Below are positions 18,520-28,304 of a DNA stretch of 64,000 bases, in pieces; position 1 is the first letter of the stretch, and every line of letters begins with the position of its first letter. The translations under genes and the position numbers were made by a program. The stretch covers positions 558,001 to 622,000 of the forward strand of contig CAMHMH010000001.1 of assembly GCA_946186205.1 (NCBI GenBank), given 5' to 3'. The stretch is from an uncultured Fretibacterium sp. Its GTDB lineage: Bacteria; Synergistota; Synergistia; Synergistales; Aminobacteriaceae. Below the pieces are notes generated by a model. That model was not told the DNA's origin. It ran no database searches and saw nothing but the letters and a program-made list of their open reading frames with translations.

Positions 18520-18585
18520 AGGGCTTATCACCTCAGAAGTAATTATAGAAATGCTGACAGAAAAATTATGTTGCAGAGGCAAAAA

Positions 18586-18617
18586 AAAATCCCTCCCCTG
18601 AAACTTAGAGGAGGGAC
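18586..18617 (-). terminator. Intrinsic terminator after the calcium ATPase
   Basis: On the minus strand, stem TCCCTCC / GGAGGGA followed by nine T. Confidence 0.85.
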
Positions 18618-18631
18618 AAATTTTTTCCCGT

Positions 18632-21172
18632 TTACTTTGCGAGCTGAGGAAGATATTTTGCGAGAAGGAATTTTCCCGCCCATCTGAACGGAACGACAAG
18701 CACCGCAAGCACAAAGCAGTTAAGCCACGAGTCGAGACTCAACGCTTCAACACTTAACATTTCCCCGCCGAACTCAACGAACGCCCACTGCATTACGAAT
18801 ATGAACATCATCATGAAGACGCAATTTTTTGACGTGGCCATTGCAAGCCCGTTGAACGTTATTGCCATCATGAAGAGCGCGAATACAGCCGTCCGCAGAT
18901 AAATTATGTCAGCGTTCCCGAAAAGCCCGCGCACTTTCGGCACAAACAGAACCGCAAGGCACATCACCGTGATATATGCCGCGCCCGTGAGAATCTGCCC
19001 TAACATTTCGGACGTGATTATGTTTTCGTCGCGGGGTATTGGCTTCTCGTTCATGTATTCGTCTCTCGGAGGCTCTGAACCGAACGCAATCGCCGCTAAC
19101 GTATCCATAGCAAGGTTAATCAGCAATAACTGAATGACCGTGAGAATGACATTCTGACCGAACAGAGGCCCAAGGAAACATATCAAGACCGCTGACACAT
19201 TCACAGTGAGCTGGAACACCAAGAATTTCCGAATGCTCTTGAACATCGTGCGGCCGTAAAGTATAGCCTTAGCGATAGACTTGAAGTTGTCATCAAGAAT
19301 AGTAATGTCTCCTGCTTCTTTTGCGACTTCAGTCCCGGAACCCATCGCGAATCCTACATCAGCTTTTTTCAGAGCGGGCGAGTCATTCACTCCGTCCCCT
19401 GTCATGCCTACAACAAGATTCAATTCCTGCGCGATTTTCACGAGGCGGCTTTTGTCTGAAGGAAGCGCGCGCGAGATCACACGGAGATTCGGCAATATCG
19501 CTTTGAGTTCGTCATCTGATTTTTCGGCCATTTCCTGTGAAGTCATTGCTACGTCATCAGGACTCGAAATCAGCCCGGCTTCTTTTGCGATTGCCACGGC
19601 TGTCTCTTTTCTGTCGCCCGTAACCATAACGACTTGAATCCCGGCTTTTCTCACCTGCTTTATAGCGTCAACAGCTTCTTTCCTCACGTTGTCGCGAATG
19701 CTTAACACGCAGACTAACTCCATGCCCTCGCCTGAATCTTTTGCGACTGCTAAGAGTCTCATTGCCCGGTCTGCCTGATTGTTGATGTATGTGTCGAGCT
19801 TCTTTCTTGCTGTAACGTTCTTGCAGTGAGGGATAATTTTTTCGGGCGCGCCTTTGATGTATTTCGTTCCGTCTGACATTGTTACGGTTGCCATCTTTGT
19901 GTCAGATGTGAAGGGTACGGACTCTTTCACGTCCCGTTTTGCGGACTCAATCTTGCGTAAAATTTCCGGGTCAGCCATGAAGAAAGCCATTAATGCGCGG
20001 TCTGTGCTGTTGCCTCCGATGACATTTCCGTCACCGACACTTGCGCTGTTGTTCACTCCTGCGCCGATAGAAATATCTTTGAGCGATTCTGCGTCAAGGT
20101 CAGCGAGAGAATGACAGACTTTAACGTCAGGGAGCGCGATTTCTGCGATAGTGAGCCGTCCTTCTGTGATTGTCCCGGTCTTGTCGCTGAATAAAAGATT
20201 GAGGCTTCCGGCAGTTTCGAGTCCGTTAATTTTGCGGACAAGTACATTATCTCCGGCCATCTGCATAGACTGGAAGGACATCAGCATGGACGTAAGCATA
20301 GGGAGTCCCTCAGGCACAGCGCAGACAACGATAGTTACAGCTACGGTGATCGCGTCAATGATGAGCCGCGCCCATGCGAATCCGTCAGCGGGAAGATTGC
20401 CAGTTATGAACGTACGCGCTAATATTCCGAGAACGATTGCAGTAGCTCCCGTGTAACCGAAAACTGAAATTTGCTGCGCGAGCTTTCCGAGCTTGACCTG
20501 AAGGGGAGTCTTTCTCTGTGCTTCTTGTACTTCAAGTGCCAATTCACCAAAAAGAGTCTTGTCGCCGACAACAGAAATTTTCATGTAGGCTTCTCCCGAA
20601 CAAACGACAGTCCCGCGATAAGCGTAGAATTTGTTGAGCAAGTCTTTTATGTCGTAGGATTCATTTTCGGGATTGGGGAGCTTCTCTGCCTCTTCTGTTT
20701 CTCCGTTCAAAGCAGACTGATCTACTTTCACGCTTCCTTCAACGATAACGCCGTCCGCCGGGATTTTGTCGCCCGCCTGAAGGTAAACAATATCACCTGC
20801 AACAACTTCGCTGACGTGAATCTCGTGAATTGATCCGTTGCGTATGACCTTTGTTGTTTCGCCGGCTTCCTGCTGTGATTTGAGGAGTGATGCTTTCTGC
20901 TCCTGACGGTATTCAGTGATTGACGATACGCCGCCCGCAATCAATACAGCTATGAGGATTCCGACAGGCTCGAACCATTCAGCCCGGCCCATGACGAATA
21001 GCACTAACTGAATCACGAGAGCGCACAACAGGATGATGATCATCGGGTCTTTGAGGCTTGCGAGGAATTTTGCGCCTAATGTTTCGCCGGGAAGTTCGGT
21101 GAGGGAATTGGTGCCGTATTTTTCGCGGCTTGATTTGACTTCGGAGTCTGTGAGACCTTTTATGTCAGTCAA
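18632..21172 (-). CDS. Calcium-translocating P-type ATPase (type IIB-like)
   Basis: An 846-residue cation pump. Motifs include the phosphorylation site FSDKTGTITEGRL, the membrane helix-4 motif VCAVPEGLP typical of Ca2+ pumps, the nucleotide-domain KGAPEKII, and the hinge VGMTGDGVNDSPAL. Ten membrane segments can be placed in pairs typical of SERCA/PMCA. It begins at TTG 21172, eight bases after GGAGG; no ATG fits. It exports Ca2+ (possibly other cations) using ATP. Confidence 0.9.
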   Translation of the reverse strand: MTDIKGLTDSEVKSSREKYGTNSLTELPGETLGAKFLASLKDPMIIILLCALVIQLVLFVMGRAEWFEPVGILIAVLIAGGVSSITEYRQEQKASLLKSQQEAGETTKVIRNGSIHEIHVSEVVAGDIVYLQAGDKIPADGVIVEGSVKVDQSALNGETEEAEKLPNPENESYDIKDLLNKFYAYRGTVVCSGEAYMKISVVGDKTLFGELALEVQEAQRKTPLQVKLGKLAQQISVFGYTGATAIVLGILARTFITGNLPADGFAWARLIIDAITVAVTIVVCAVPEGLPMLTSMLMSFQSMQMAGDNVLVRKINGLETAGSLNLLFSDKTGTITEGRLTIAEIALPDVKVCHSLADLDAESLKDISIGAGVNNSASVGDGNVIGGNSTDRALMAFFMADPEILRKIESAKRDVKESVPFTSDTKMATVTMSDGTKYIKGAPEKIIPHCKNVTARKKLDTYINNQADRAMRLLAVAKDSGEGMELVCVLSIRDNVRKEAVDAIKQVRKAGIQVVMVTGDRKETAVAIAKEAGLISSPDDVAMTSQEMAEKSDDELKAILPNLRVISRALPSDKSRLVKIAQELNLVVGMTGDGVNDSPALKKADVGFAMGSGTEVAKEAGDITILDDNFKSIAKAILYGRTMFKSIRKFLVFQLTVNVSAVLICFLGPLFGQNVILTVIQLLLINLAMDTLAAIAFGSEPPRDEYMNEKPIPRDENIITSEMLGQILTGAAYITVMCLAVLFVPKVRGLFGNADIIYLRTAVFALFMMAITFNGLAMATSKNCVFMMMFIFVMQWAFVEFGGEMLSVEALSLDSWLNCFVLAVLVVPFRWAGKFLLAKYLPQLAK

Positions 21173-21232
21173 AATAGATTCCTCCTAAAATTTTTTGTGA
21201 GATGACTGATTATAGCCTCATGGCCGGAAAAA

Positions 21233-22396
21233 TTACAACACGCGCTGATCTTTACGCCTGAGTCTGAAATAATAATATACGAGATATAACAGAAGACACC
21301 ATACAGAAGCCGTATACATGATGTTGCTCCGTGCCCATAACGAAATAGAATTTATGCCCAGCCCGAAATGTTCATCAAGCCACAGGGGAATACGTGTACT
21401 TCCATAACAGGCGAAAATAAGCGCAATACTTACGACAAAATATAATGCTGACTTCCTGCGGAAAAGAAGAATGACAGCCATGCAGGGAATCACAAAATAC
21501 TGGCTGGCTATTCCTGAAGCAAAACAAACCTGAGCTACAGTGTAAATCAAAAACAGGTTGAATATTTTCTCATGCCTGAAAATGTAACCGCAAATTCCAA
21601 TCAGAAGCCCGAACAGCGGAAGCCCTGCAATATTCTGGAACGATGTGCTTATACCGAAGCCGTTCATGATTCCAAGCCCGAACAGCGGAAAATTATTGCC
21701 TGACTTATACATGAAGACATTGCGCATGATTCCTTCAGCACCCTCGCTCCAAGAAGGCACAAAGCTCAGAAGAAATATTAACGGCGGAATGAAAGCGTAA
21801 AGAATTTTCTTGCGGGCATCAATTTCAGAGCTGAGGAGAATCCAAAGAGGGAATGCCCACATAATATGTTTTGCTATAAGGCTCAATGAAAGGAATATTA
21901 TTCCGAGTATGTCTGAAGCCTTTATGCTGTGCTGTGATGATGAATCTTCAATGCACAATACACCGCAAGCAGCAAGAACAACGGCAATATTATCGAACTG
22001 GTTATGCATTCCCGTAACTACAAGCGATATAGGGTTAAAGAAGAATATCAGCCCCCAGAAATTTCCGGCTCTTCGTGAAATTATCAGCGCAATGAGAATA
22101 TCCATAAGCGTAAGCACTCCCACAAGAAGAATCCTGAACGCTAAAATGTGATCGCTGAAAAAAGCTGATGCCCTCCATAACGTTCCGAGAAGAATAAACC
22201 ATAAAGGCGCGTAATTGTATTTATCAGTGCCGGCATAAACACTTTTGCCGTCAGTAAAAAGCTGTCCGATAGTACAGGAATTAGCAAAATCAAAGCTGTG
22301 AAAATACTTATGGCCGATAAACATCAGAACAAAACGCAATATAATTCCCAGAAAAACACATAACCAGAAAATTTTTGCGTCTACATTCTTCTTCAT
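21233..22396 (-). CDS. Polytopic membrane glycosyltransferase-like protein (GT-C fold)
   Basis: A 387-residue protein with about ten hydrophobic segments. Features of lipid-linked-sugar-dependent GT-C enzymes are a short charged first loop with FHSFDFANSCTIGQLF (acidic residue after helix 1), YNYAPLWFILLGTLW and WGLIFFFNPISLVVTG. Its start overlaps the stop of the GT2 gene by 4 bases, so the two act together: GT2 likely makes a polyprenyl-phosphate sugar that this protein uses. The product is unknown. The C-terminus is RLRRKDQRVL. Confidence 0.65.
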   Translation of the reverse strand: MKKNVDAKIFWLCVFLGIILRFVLMFIGHKYFHSFDFANSCTIGQLFTDGKSVYAGTDKYNYAPLWFILLGTLWRASAFFSDHILAFRILLVGVLTLMDILIALIISRRAGNFWGLIFFFNPISLVVTGMHNQFDNIAVVLAACGVLCIEDSSSQHSIKASDILGIIFLSLSLIAKHIMWAFPLWILLSSEIDARKKILYAFIPPLIFLLSFVPSWSEGAEGIMRNVFMYKSGNNFPLFGLGIMNGFGISTSFQNIAGLPLFGLLIGICGYIFRHEKIFNLFLIYTVAQVCFASGIASQYFVIPCMAVILLFRRKSALYFVVSIALIFACYGSTRIPLWLDEHFGLGINSISLWARSNIMYTASVWCLLLYLVYYYFRLRRKDQRVL

Positions 22397-23160
22397 TTTC
22401 CTGCCTCCTTAATCTTTTTTCTCAGCTGTCGGAAATCTGATACCGCTTTCATTCCGATCTGAATTATTCTCTTTACGTTGATGAAATTTTTGCCGCCCTG
22501 CCTCGGTTTGAATGTTATTTCCCTGAACACTATATTGTTACGGAAATACGCCAAGCAAACCGTAAGCATTACATTGGGAAGGTTGAAATCTTCAGGCAGC
22601 ATTGAAATATATTTGCGCACTAAATCCGAGCGCATCAACCTGAAGGGGCAGTTCGCGTCCGGGACTTTCACGCCGAATATCATACGGACAACAAAGCACA
22701 GCACATTCTCAACAAACTTGCGTGATTTTCCGTCGCCCCTCACAGAACGTTTGCCTAAAACCGCGTCATAATTCCCGATCTCATTCCAGAAGGACTCGAA
22801 CTCATCCGCAGAAGTCTGCCCGTCAGTGTCAGTCTGAAAGATGTAATCCGCTCCGTGTGAGGCCGCGTATTTGTATGCGTATATGCAGGTCGCTCCGTGT
22901 CCGCTGTTTGGTTTCGTGAGAGGTAAAAGAAGACCGCGAGTCCCGGCCATGTCCTGAAGTATCTTGTACGTGTCATCCTTGCTCCCGTCGTCAACAACAA
23001 CAAGACGCGACAATCCGCCCCCGTTATGACGCTCAACAACGGGATACCATTCTTCTACAAAATTTTTGATGTTCTCGGATTCGTTATAGGCTGGTGCTAC
23101 AAGGTATAGTGTTGGCTGTTCGCTGTTAGCAGTTTGCATTGTAAACTCGTCTTTCAGCAT
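22393..23160 (-). CDS. Family 2 glycosyltransferase (dolichol-phosphate-sugar-synthase-like)
   Basis: About 255 residues starting at ATG 23160 behind GGAGAG. The GT-A fold is shown by LYLVAPAYNESENIKNFVEEW, VVVDDGSKDDTY and FQTDTDGQTSADEFESFW (DxD region), then GKRSVRGDGKSRKFVE and NCPFRLMRSDLV. The last part (FKPRQGGKNFINVKRII) matches enzymes that transfer a sugar to polyprenyl phosphate. No C-terminal membrane helices are present. It overlaps the GT-C-like gene by 4 bases, so they probably form one glycosylation module. Confidence 0.85.
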   Translation of the reverse strand: MLKDEFTMQTANSEQPTLYLVAPAYNESENIKNFVEEWYPVVERHNGGGLSRLVVVDDGSKDDTYKILQDMAGTRGLLLPLTKPNSGHGATCIYAYKYAASHGADYIFQTDTDGQTSADEFESFWNEIGNYDAVLGKRSVRGDGKSRKFVENVLCFVVRMIFGVKVPDANCPFRLMRSDLVRKYISMLPEDFNLPNVMLTVCLAYFRNNIVFREITFKPRQGGKNFINVKRIIQIGMKAVSDFRQLRKKIKEAGK

Positions 23161-23207
23161 TGTCAACTCTCCTTCTATGAATTTTTCAGCAGATTATATC
23201 ACCCGCT

Positions 23208-24656
23208 CTAATTTTTCCTCAGCTCCTCAAGAATCTTCACCGCAAGTTTCTCTCCTATGCCCGGAACTGTCATTAGCTCTTCAGGACTCAAGCCCGCAAT
23301 TTTTCCCGCGCCCCCGAATTTCACGAGAAGCTCCGCAGCTTTCTTCCGTCCGATCCCGGGTATGTCGTCAAGTCTTGAGTGCCTCATTCGTTTATCCCGC
23401 GCGTTCCTGTGAGTCGTTATCGCGTAACGGTGAACTTCATCTCGCAGACGTTGCAGCAATTGCAAAGCAGGGTCATCACGTCCAAGCCTCAAAGGTTCAG
23501 CCCTTCCCGGCAAAAAGATTAATTCTTCACGTTCGGCAAGCGCAATCATCGGTATGTCATAGCCCAAATCATGTATTGCCCTCAAAGCGTACTCAAGCTG
23601 TCCAGGCCCGCCGTCAATCAGTGCGAGCTGCGGTGCTGGCTCCGAATTGTCCATCACGTGAGCATAACGACGCTTCACTGTCTCATACATTGACGCAAAG
23701 TCATCTATCTCACCTTCAGCGAGTGAACGAATCTTGAACCGCCTGTAGAGATTCGGACTCGGCCTCCCCTGCTCAAACACTACGCAGCACCCGTATGTGT
23801 CATGCCCGGACGTGTGCGAAATGTCAAACGCATCTATCCTCCACGCAAGAACCTTCAAGCCGAGCAATTCCTGAAGCCTGTTCAGCACCTTCCATGTTTC
23901 ATTGTCGAGGTCTTCTTGAAGGGCTGAAGATATTTTCTGACGCGACAATCTCCACACAGCACGAATCGTATCTCTGTATCTCGCGGCTTCCTCAAACTTT
24001 AATTTTCTTGCTGACTGATTCATTCTCTCGCGCAGTCTCTCTATCAGTTCCGGCTGTTTGCCATCGAACAAGAGAATCAAATCGGCGACTCTCTCTTTGT
24101 ATTCTGACTGCGAACAGAGTCCCGCGCACGCTCCCATTGAATGACCAAGACTATATTCTACGCACGGACGCTTCTTTTTGTTGGGAGAAATTTTTGACCG
24201 GCATATTCTCAGCGGGAAATATCTTTCAGCAAGCCTCATGAGATTCCGTATGTTACCTGCGTCAACAAACGGCCCGAGGTAAACAGCTCCGTCATTAGCC
24301 TTGCGCCTAGTGATTTCTATTCGCGGGTAATCCTCGTTCGTTATCTTCACATAGGGGTATTTGTCGCTCATCTTTAACTCAACGTTGAAGAACGGAGAAT
24401 AACGCCGGATCAATTTTGCCTCAACGATTAACGCTTCTGCTTCTGTCTCAGTGCGTATTGTAGATATGTCCTCGATGAGCTGTACGAGCTTGCGGAGTCT
24501 CGGTGATGCGTGAACGTGCCGGAAATACGATGACACTCTCCGCTTGAGCCTCTTTGCTTTTCCGACGTAGATTATTTTTCCGTCAATGTCCCTCATGAGA
24601 TATACGCCGGGTTTTTCGGGCAAAGTCTTAAGGATTGCAGAAATTTTTTCCTTCAT
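23208..24656 (-). CDS. uvrC: Excinuclease ABC subunit C (compact)
   Basis: A 482-residue UvrC, the dual-incision nuclease of nucleotide excision repair. The GIY-YIG domain is at the N-terminus (KPGVYLMRDIDGKIIYVGKAKRLKRR), the UVR motif near residue 200 (LKFEEAARYRDTI), the RNase-H-like nuclease from about 255 (FDISHTSGHDTYGCCVVF; LIDGGPGQL; LRDEVHRYAI) and tandem helix-hairpin-helix at the end. It is about 120 residues shorter than E. coli UvrC, mainly in the middle, but retains both catalytic centres. ATG 24656 follows GAGGAG and is preferred over an upstream ATG at 24692. Confidence 0.93.
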   Translation of the reverse strand: MKEKISAILKTLPEKPGVYLMRDIDGKIIYVGKAKRLKRRVSSYFRHVHASPRLRKLVQLIEDISTIRTETEAEALIVEAKLIRRYSPFFNVELKMSDKYPYVKITNEDYPRIEITRRKANDGAVYLGPFVDAGNIRNLMRLAERYFPLRICRSKISPNKKKRPCVEYSLGHSMGACAGLCSQSEYKERVADLILLFDGKQPELIERLRERMNQSARKLKFEEAARYRDTIRAVWRLSRQKISSALQEDLDNETWKVLNRLQELLGLKVLAWRIDAFDISHTSGHDTYGCCVVFEQGRPSPNLYRRFKIRSLAEGEIDDFASMYETVKRRYAHVMDNSEPAPQLALIDGGPGQLEYALRAIHDLGYDIPMIALAEREELIFLPGRAEPLRLGRDDPALQLLQRLRDEVHRYAITTHRNARDKRMRHSRLDDIPGIGRKKAAELLVKFGGAGKIAGLSPEELMTVPGIGEKLAVKILEELRKN

Positions 24657-24765
24657 GCTTCTAAGCTCCTCATAAATTTTAACGTTACGCAAAAATTAAA
24701 CGCCTGATAAAATTTTAGTCATCAAAATTCCAACACACAAATTTATTTTCAGGAGTGATTCATTC

Positions 24766-25773
24766 ATGAAGTCATTTCGTATTTCAGTGATTGCGATTCT
24801 TCTTGCGTCATTGCTTGCAGGCTGTTCGTTTGCTGACACTGACAAAACCGGCTGGCCCGATCAGCTCAGATTCATGGCAGGCCCTCCCGGCGGAAACTGG
24901 TTCGCATTAGGCACTGCGCTTTCAGAGATGTGGACAGGCGCGGGGCTTCCTCAGACAACAAGCTCATCAGGCGGAGGAGTCTCGAACATTCTCAACGCCC
25001 ATGCAAGGCGCGGTGATTTGGGATTCTCCGTAACGTCTCTTCTTGGCGCGGCTCTCAAAGGCGAGGCAGACTTCAAGGGCAGAGTCGTCAACAACGCGGT
25101 AATAATGGCGAACCTCTACACGCAGTACACATACTTCATAATGAGGAAAGACTTTGCGGTGAAGAACGGCATCAAGTCAGTAGAAGACATCATAGCCAAA
25201 AAGCTCCCGATGAGATTCGCAACCCTCAAGCCCGGCACAAGCTCAGAATTTGTAGTGAAGGCGTTATTCGAGAAAGGTTACGGATTCGACTACAAGAAAA
25301 CATTTCAGGACTGGGGCGGAAGCGTTGAGTATGCGTCTTATGATGGCGGAGCGGATCTTCTTGCTGACAATCACCTTGACTGCTTCGCTTTCTCAATCGG
25401 CAAAATTGCTTCAACAGTCATGAACATTGAAAGCCAGGTTGATGTTGTATTGCTTCCAGTCGGTCAGGACGCATTAGACAAACTTTCTGACGCATACGGA
25501 ACTGTAACGCTTACGATTGAGCCGGGAATCTACAAGTCAGTGCCGGAAGGAGCAGAGCCTGTGAGAGTCGTCGGTGATTACACGTGCATAGTCATCCGCA
25601 AAGACCTTCCCGAGTCGTTAGTGTACGAGCTGAACAAAGCGATATGGGAGCATAAAGACGCGCTTGTAGCAGCAGTGAGGGACATGGCCGAGCTTGAGCC
25701 GTCAATAGCACTTCCCGACAAAGTTCCGGCTCATGAAGGCAGCGTAAAATTCTGGGGCGAGCTGAAGAAATAA
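24766..25773 (+). CDS. TAXI family TRAP transporter solute-binding protein
   Basis: A 335-residue exported binding protein. The signal ends in a lipobox (LLASLLAGC), so it is probably a lipoprotein. TAXI-family marks are FMAGPPGGNWFALGTALSEM, SSGGGVSNILNAHARRGDLGF and KLPMRFATLKPGTSSEF. It captures a small organic acid or amino acid for the permease encoded by the next gene; the substrate is unknown. An AGGAG site precedes the start. The gene is divergent from uvrC, and its stop overlaps the permease start by one base. Confidence 0.92.
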   Translation: MKSFRISVIAILLASLLAGCSFADTDKTGWPDQLRFMAGPPGGNWFALGTALSEMWTGAGLPQTTSSSGGGVSNILNAHARRGDLGFSVTSLLGAALKGEADFKGRVVNNAVIMANLYTQYTYFIMRKDFAVKNGIKSVEDIIAKKLPMRFATLKPGTSSEFVVKALFEKGYGFDYKKTFQDWGGSVEYASYDGGADLLADNHLDCFAFSIGKIASTVMNIESQVDVVLLPVGQDALDKLSDAYGTVTLTIEPGIYKSVPEGAEPVRVVGDYTCIVIRKDLPESLVYELNKAIWEHKDALVAAVRDMAELEPSIALPDKVPAHEGSVKFWGELKK

Positions 25774-27779
25774 TGCGCAAACTTTCAGGCACAACAAAGA
25801 CTCTAATATACCTTTATGTTCTCGCAATGGGAGTGTTTCATCTTTACACGGCCAGCGCGGGAAATTACGAGGCATATTTGCAGCGTTCGATTCATTTGGC
25901 GTTCGTTCTTCCGTTAGCGTTTGTGTTATTCCCCGTAAACAGCAAAGTGCCCAAAGACAGAGTCCCGATATATGATTGGATTCTTGCTGTACTTGCTGCG
26001 GCGCCGGGAGTCTATTCGATGGTGAATTACACGGCGATAACGGAGAGAATACAGCAGATTGACCCGCTCACCACAGCGCAGTTATTGCTAGGCTCATTGC
26101 TCGTAATATTATTGCTTGAAGGGACTCGGCGAATCGTTGGGCTTCCGTTGTCGTTGATTGCGGCGTTGTTTGCTGTGTATATGCTTTACGGCTACAAGCT
26201 CCCGGGACTCTTGCAGGGCTTCCAGTTCCAATATCCTGAAGTGATAGAGCAGCTTTATCTTACGGACGAGGGAATATTCGCATCACCTTTAGGAGTCTCA
26301 GCTACGTATGTGATGATATTTCTGATATTCGGAGCGTTCCTCGAAAAGTCCGGGGCTGGCGACTGGTTCATGAGCGTTGCGCAGGCATTCACAGGAACGA
26401 CTCCCGGAGGCCCGGCGCAAATCGCTGTGTTATCGTCGTGCTTGTTCGGGTCAATCTCAGGCTCTGCGGTCGCTAACGTTTACGGAACAGGAACATTCAC
26501 GATACCTTTGATGATGAAGATCGGTTATGAGCCGTTTTTCGCGGGGGCTGTTGAGGCTGTAGCGAGTTCGGGCGGACAAATCATGCCTCCGATAATGGGC
26601 GCGGGAGCTTTCTTGATGGCTTCATTCTTGGGCTTGCAGTACAGGGAAATAATGATAGCTGCAATTTTCCCGGCGTTGCTTTACTACGGGGCGTTGTTCT
26701 TGATGGTTAGACTCCGTGCATTGAAGACGGGACTCAGAGGCCTTGACCCTTCCGAGCTTCCGTCAAAAGAATATGTGCTGAAACGTTTCTACATGATTGC
26801 GCCGATTGTGGGATTGATAGCTTTCCTGCTGATAGGTTACACGCCAATGAGGGCGGCACTTTTGGGAATCGGACTCGCGTGGCTCGTGTCATTCTTCAAC
26901 TTCAAGCCGGAGACGACATCATCACAAAAGGTTATGGCGTTCATTGTCGCGGGAGTCTCTCTTGCACTCGGAGTCGTCATCACGCTTTACCCGGAAATAG
27001 CATCGTCCGTGAAACCGGGTATGCAGTTCGTGATAGTCGGAGCGTATATGCTTGCTGCTTCATGGTTCAATCCGGGAATGAACACGCGGGACTTCATCGA
27101 CGCGATAGAGCAGGGCGCGAGGGGTATACCGTTAGTGTGCGTTGCGTGCGCGACAGCCGGGATCGTTTTGGGCGCGGTGTCATTGACGGGCATCGGCGGA
27201 AAACTCGTAGGCTTTGTGATTTCGTTTGCGGGGAACATGCCTCTTGCAGCTCTCGTGCTTGTCATGCTGATTGCGACTCTTCTCGGAATGGGACTGCCCA
27301 CAACAGGAGCGTACATACTTGCGGCGGCTTTGGGTGCTCCGATTCTGGTCAAGCTGGGATTCCCTCCGATAGCGGCTCACATGTTCGTGTTCTATTACGC
27401 GATAATCTCGAACATCACGCCCCCTGTAGCTTTGGCGGCATATGCGGCGAGCTCGATTGCCGGGTCTAATCCCAACAAGACAGGGTTTCAGGCCATGCAG
27501 TTAGGATTTCTCGCTTACGTTGTGCCGTTTGCTTTCTGCTATGATCCCGGACTCTTAATGCAGGGTTCATGGGCTCAAATAGGCTGGGCGTTATTGAGCG
27601 GAATAGGTGCGGTGTTTTCGTTCGCGTATATGTGGATGGGATACATCAAGAAGCCTCTGAATATCGTTATGAGACTCCTGCTTTGCATTGCGGGAGTTCT
27701 GTGCTTGATGGTGTGGCCTGCCGCGACGATTGCGGGACTTGTGATTCTCGCGGGGGTTTATGCGCTGTCATTGCGCTGA
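25773..27779 (+). CDS. TRAP transporter fused permease (4TM/12TM)
   Basis: A 668-residue integral membrane protein fusing the small DctQ-like and large DctM-like TRAP subunits. The large-subunit signature is SGAGDWFMSVAQAFTGTTPGGPAQIAVLSS (short form: FTGTTPGGPAQIAV), SGSAVANVYGTGTFTIPLMM and SSGGQIMPPIMGAGAF, with GLPTTGAYILAAALGAPIL and SNITPPVALAAYAASSIAG later. It imports the ligand of the TAXI protein using the Na+ or H+ gradient. Such fusions are the usual partner for TAXI proteins. A terminator follows. Confidence 0.93.
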   Translation: MRKLSGTTKTLIYLYVLAMGVFHLYTASAGNYEAYLQRSIHLAFVLPLAFVLFPVNSKVPKDRVPIYDWILAVLAAAPGVYSMVNYTAITERIQQIDPLTTAQLLLGSLLVILLLEGTRRIVGLPLSLIAALFAVYMLYGYKLPGLLQGFQFQYPEVIEQLYLTDEGIFASPLGVSATYVMIFLIFGAFLEKSGAGDWFMSVAQAFTGTTPGGPAQIAVLSSCLFGSISGSAVANVYGTGTFTIPLMMKIGYEPFFAGAVEAVASSGGQIMPPIMGAGAFLMASFLGLQYREIMIAAIFPALLYYGALFLMVRLRALKTGLRGLDPSELPSKEYVLKRFYMIAPIVGLIAFLLIGYTPMRAALLGIGLAWLVSFFNFKPETTSSQKVMAFIVAGVSLALGVVITLYPEIASSVKPGMQFVIVGAYMLAASWFNPGMNTRDFIDAIEQGARGIPLVCVACATAGIVLGAVSLTGIGGKLVGFVISFAGNMPLAALVLVMLIATLLGMGLPTTGAYILAAALGAPILVKLGFPPIAAHMFVFYYAIISNITPPVALAAYAASSIAGSNPNKTGFQAMQLGFLAYVVPFAFCYDPGLLMQGSWAQIGWALLSGIGAVFSFAYMWMGYIKKPLNIVMRLLLCIAGVLCLMVWPAATIAGLVILAGVYALSLR

Positions 27780-27800
27780 ATTTTTGACGCGAAAATTTTT

Positions 27801-27837
27801 GCAGACTCGTGAAATTTTGCGGGTCTGCTTTTTTTGT
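27801..27837 (+). terminator. Intrinsic terminator after TRAP permease
   Basis: Stem GCAGACTCG / CGGGTCTGC (one mismatch) followed by seven T. Confidence 0.85.
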
Positions 27838-27864
27838 GCTGAAAATTTTTGTCTGTGAACGTGA

Positions 27865-28073
27865 TTACTTCTTGTAGTTCTTTATTATGTATGCGTGATA
27901 GCCGCATGAAGTCATATTGCCGTCAGGTGAAAAAGTTGTTGTGAGGTGGCCGTGTTTGAGTTGCTTATATTCACGTCGCTTAACATTATTCCCGAAAGTG
28001 CCTGATTGATATACTTTACGCTTTCTTCTTCATCCTCTGAAAAGTTTAATGTCAGTGTGAATTTTGCTGCCAT
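27865..28073 (-). pseudogene. Probable frameshifted small gene
   Basis: On the minus strand ATG 28073 opens a frame reading MAAKFTLTLNFSEDEEE. After the repetitive GAAGAAGAAAG stretch the protein-like sequence continues in another frame (SGTFGNNVKRREYKQLKHGH, then TTTFSPDGNMTSCGYHAYII) to TAA at 27865. Joined, this gives about 68 residues. The composition of both pieces looks coding, which suggests a one-base indel in the purine run or a sequencing error. No family is recognised. Confidence 0.35.
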
Positions 28074-28257
28074 AATCCTAACCCACCTTGTTACAGAAAA
28101 AGTTAATGCCGAGAAATTTTTTCATGACAACTCCCGAAGGAGCGCGAAATTTTGAAAGTAAACTGTAAATTAAAAGATGCAGTCATGAAATCTGCTTCGG
28201 CATCAGTCCCCTCCGTCTGAATTTTCATCTTCCGGCTGAAACGCTGAGAATTTTATC

Positions 28258-28304
28258 AGCACGCTCACACATTGTCATTAAACTACAGGTTTATTGCGTG
28301 TGCT
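28258..28304 (+). other. Hairpin in the long gap before TROVE gene 1; candidate ncRNA region
   Basis: The gap 28074-28529 has no gene. An outer stem AGCACGC (28258-28264) / GTGTGCT (28298-28304) and an inner stem TAAAC (28279-28283) / GTTTA (28289-28293) frame a pentaloop, with a large asymmetric internal loop. Further pairings lie downstream: CTCAG / CTGAG around 28370-28392. In other bacteria, genes for Rsr-bound Y RNAs lie next to the Rsr gene, so this is the place to look. The conserved Y-RNA Ro-binding stem was not recognised, so this is only a candidate. Confidence 0.25.

Noticed and set aside
18520-18714. N-terminal extension of the cupin gene
   Set aside because: The extension runs through the calcium ATPase terminator; GTG 18519 has a good ribosome site.
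23177-23737. Plus-strand 186-codon frame over uvrC
   Set aside because: Antisense to uvrC with Ser/Pro/Arg-rich composition and no ribosome site.
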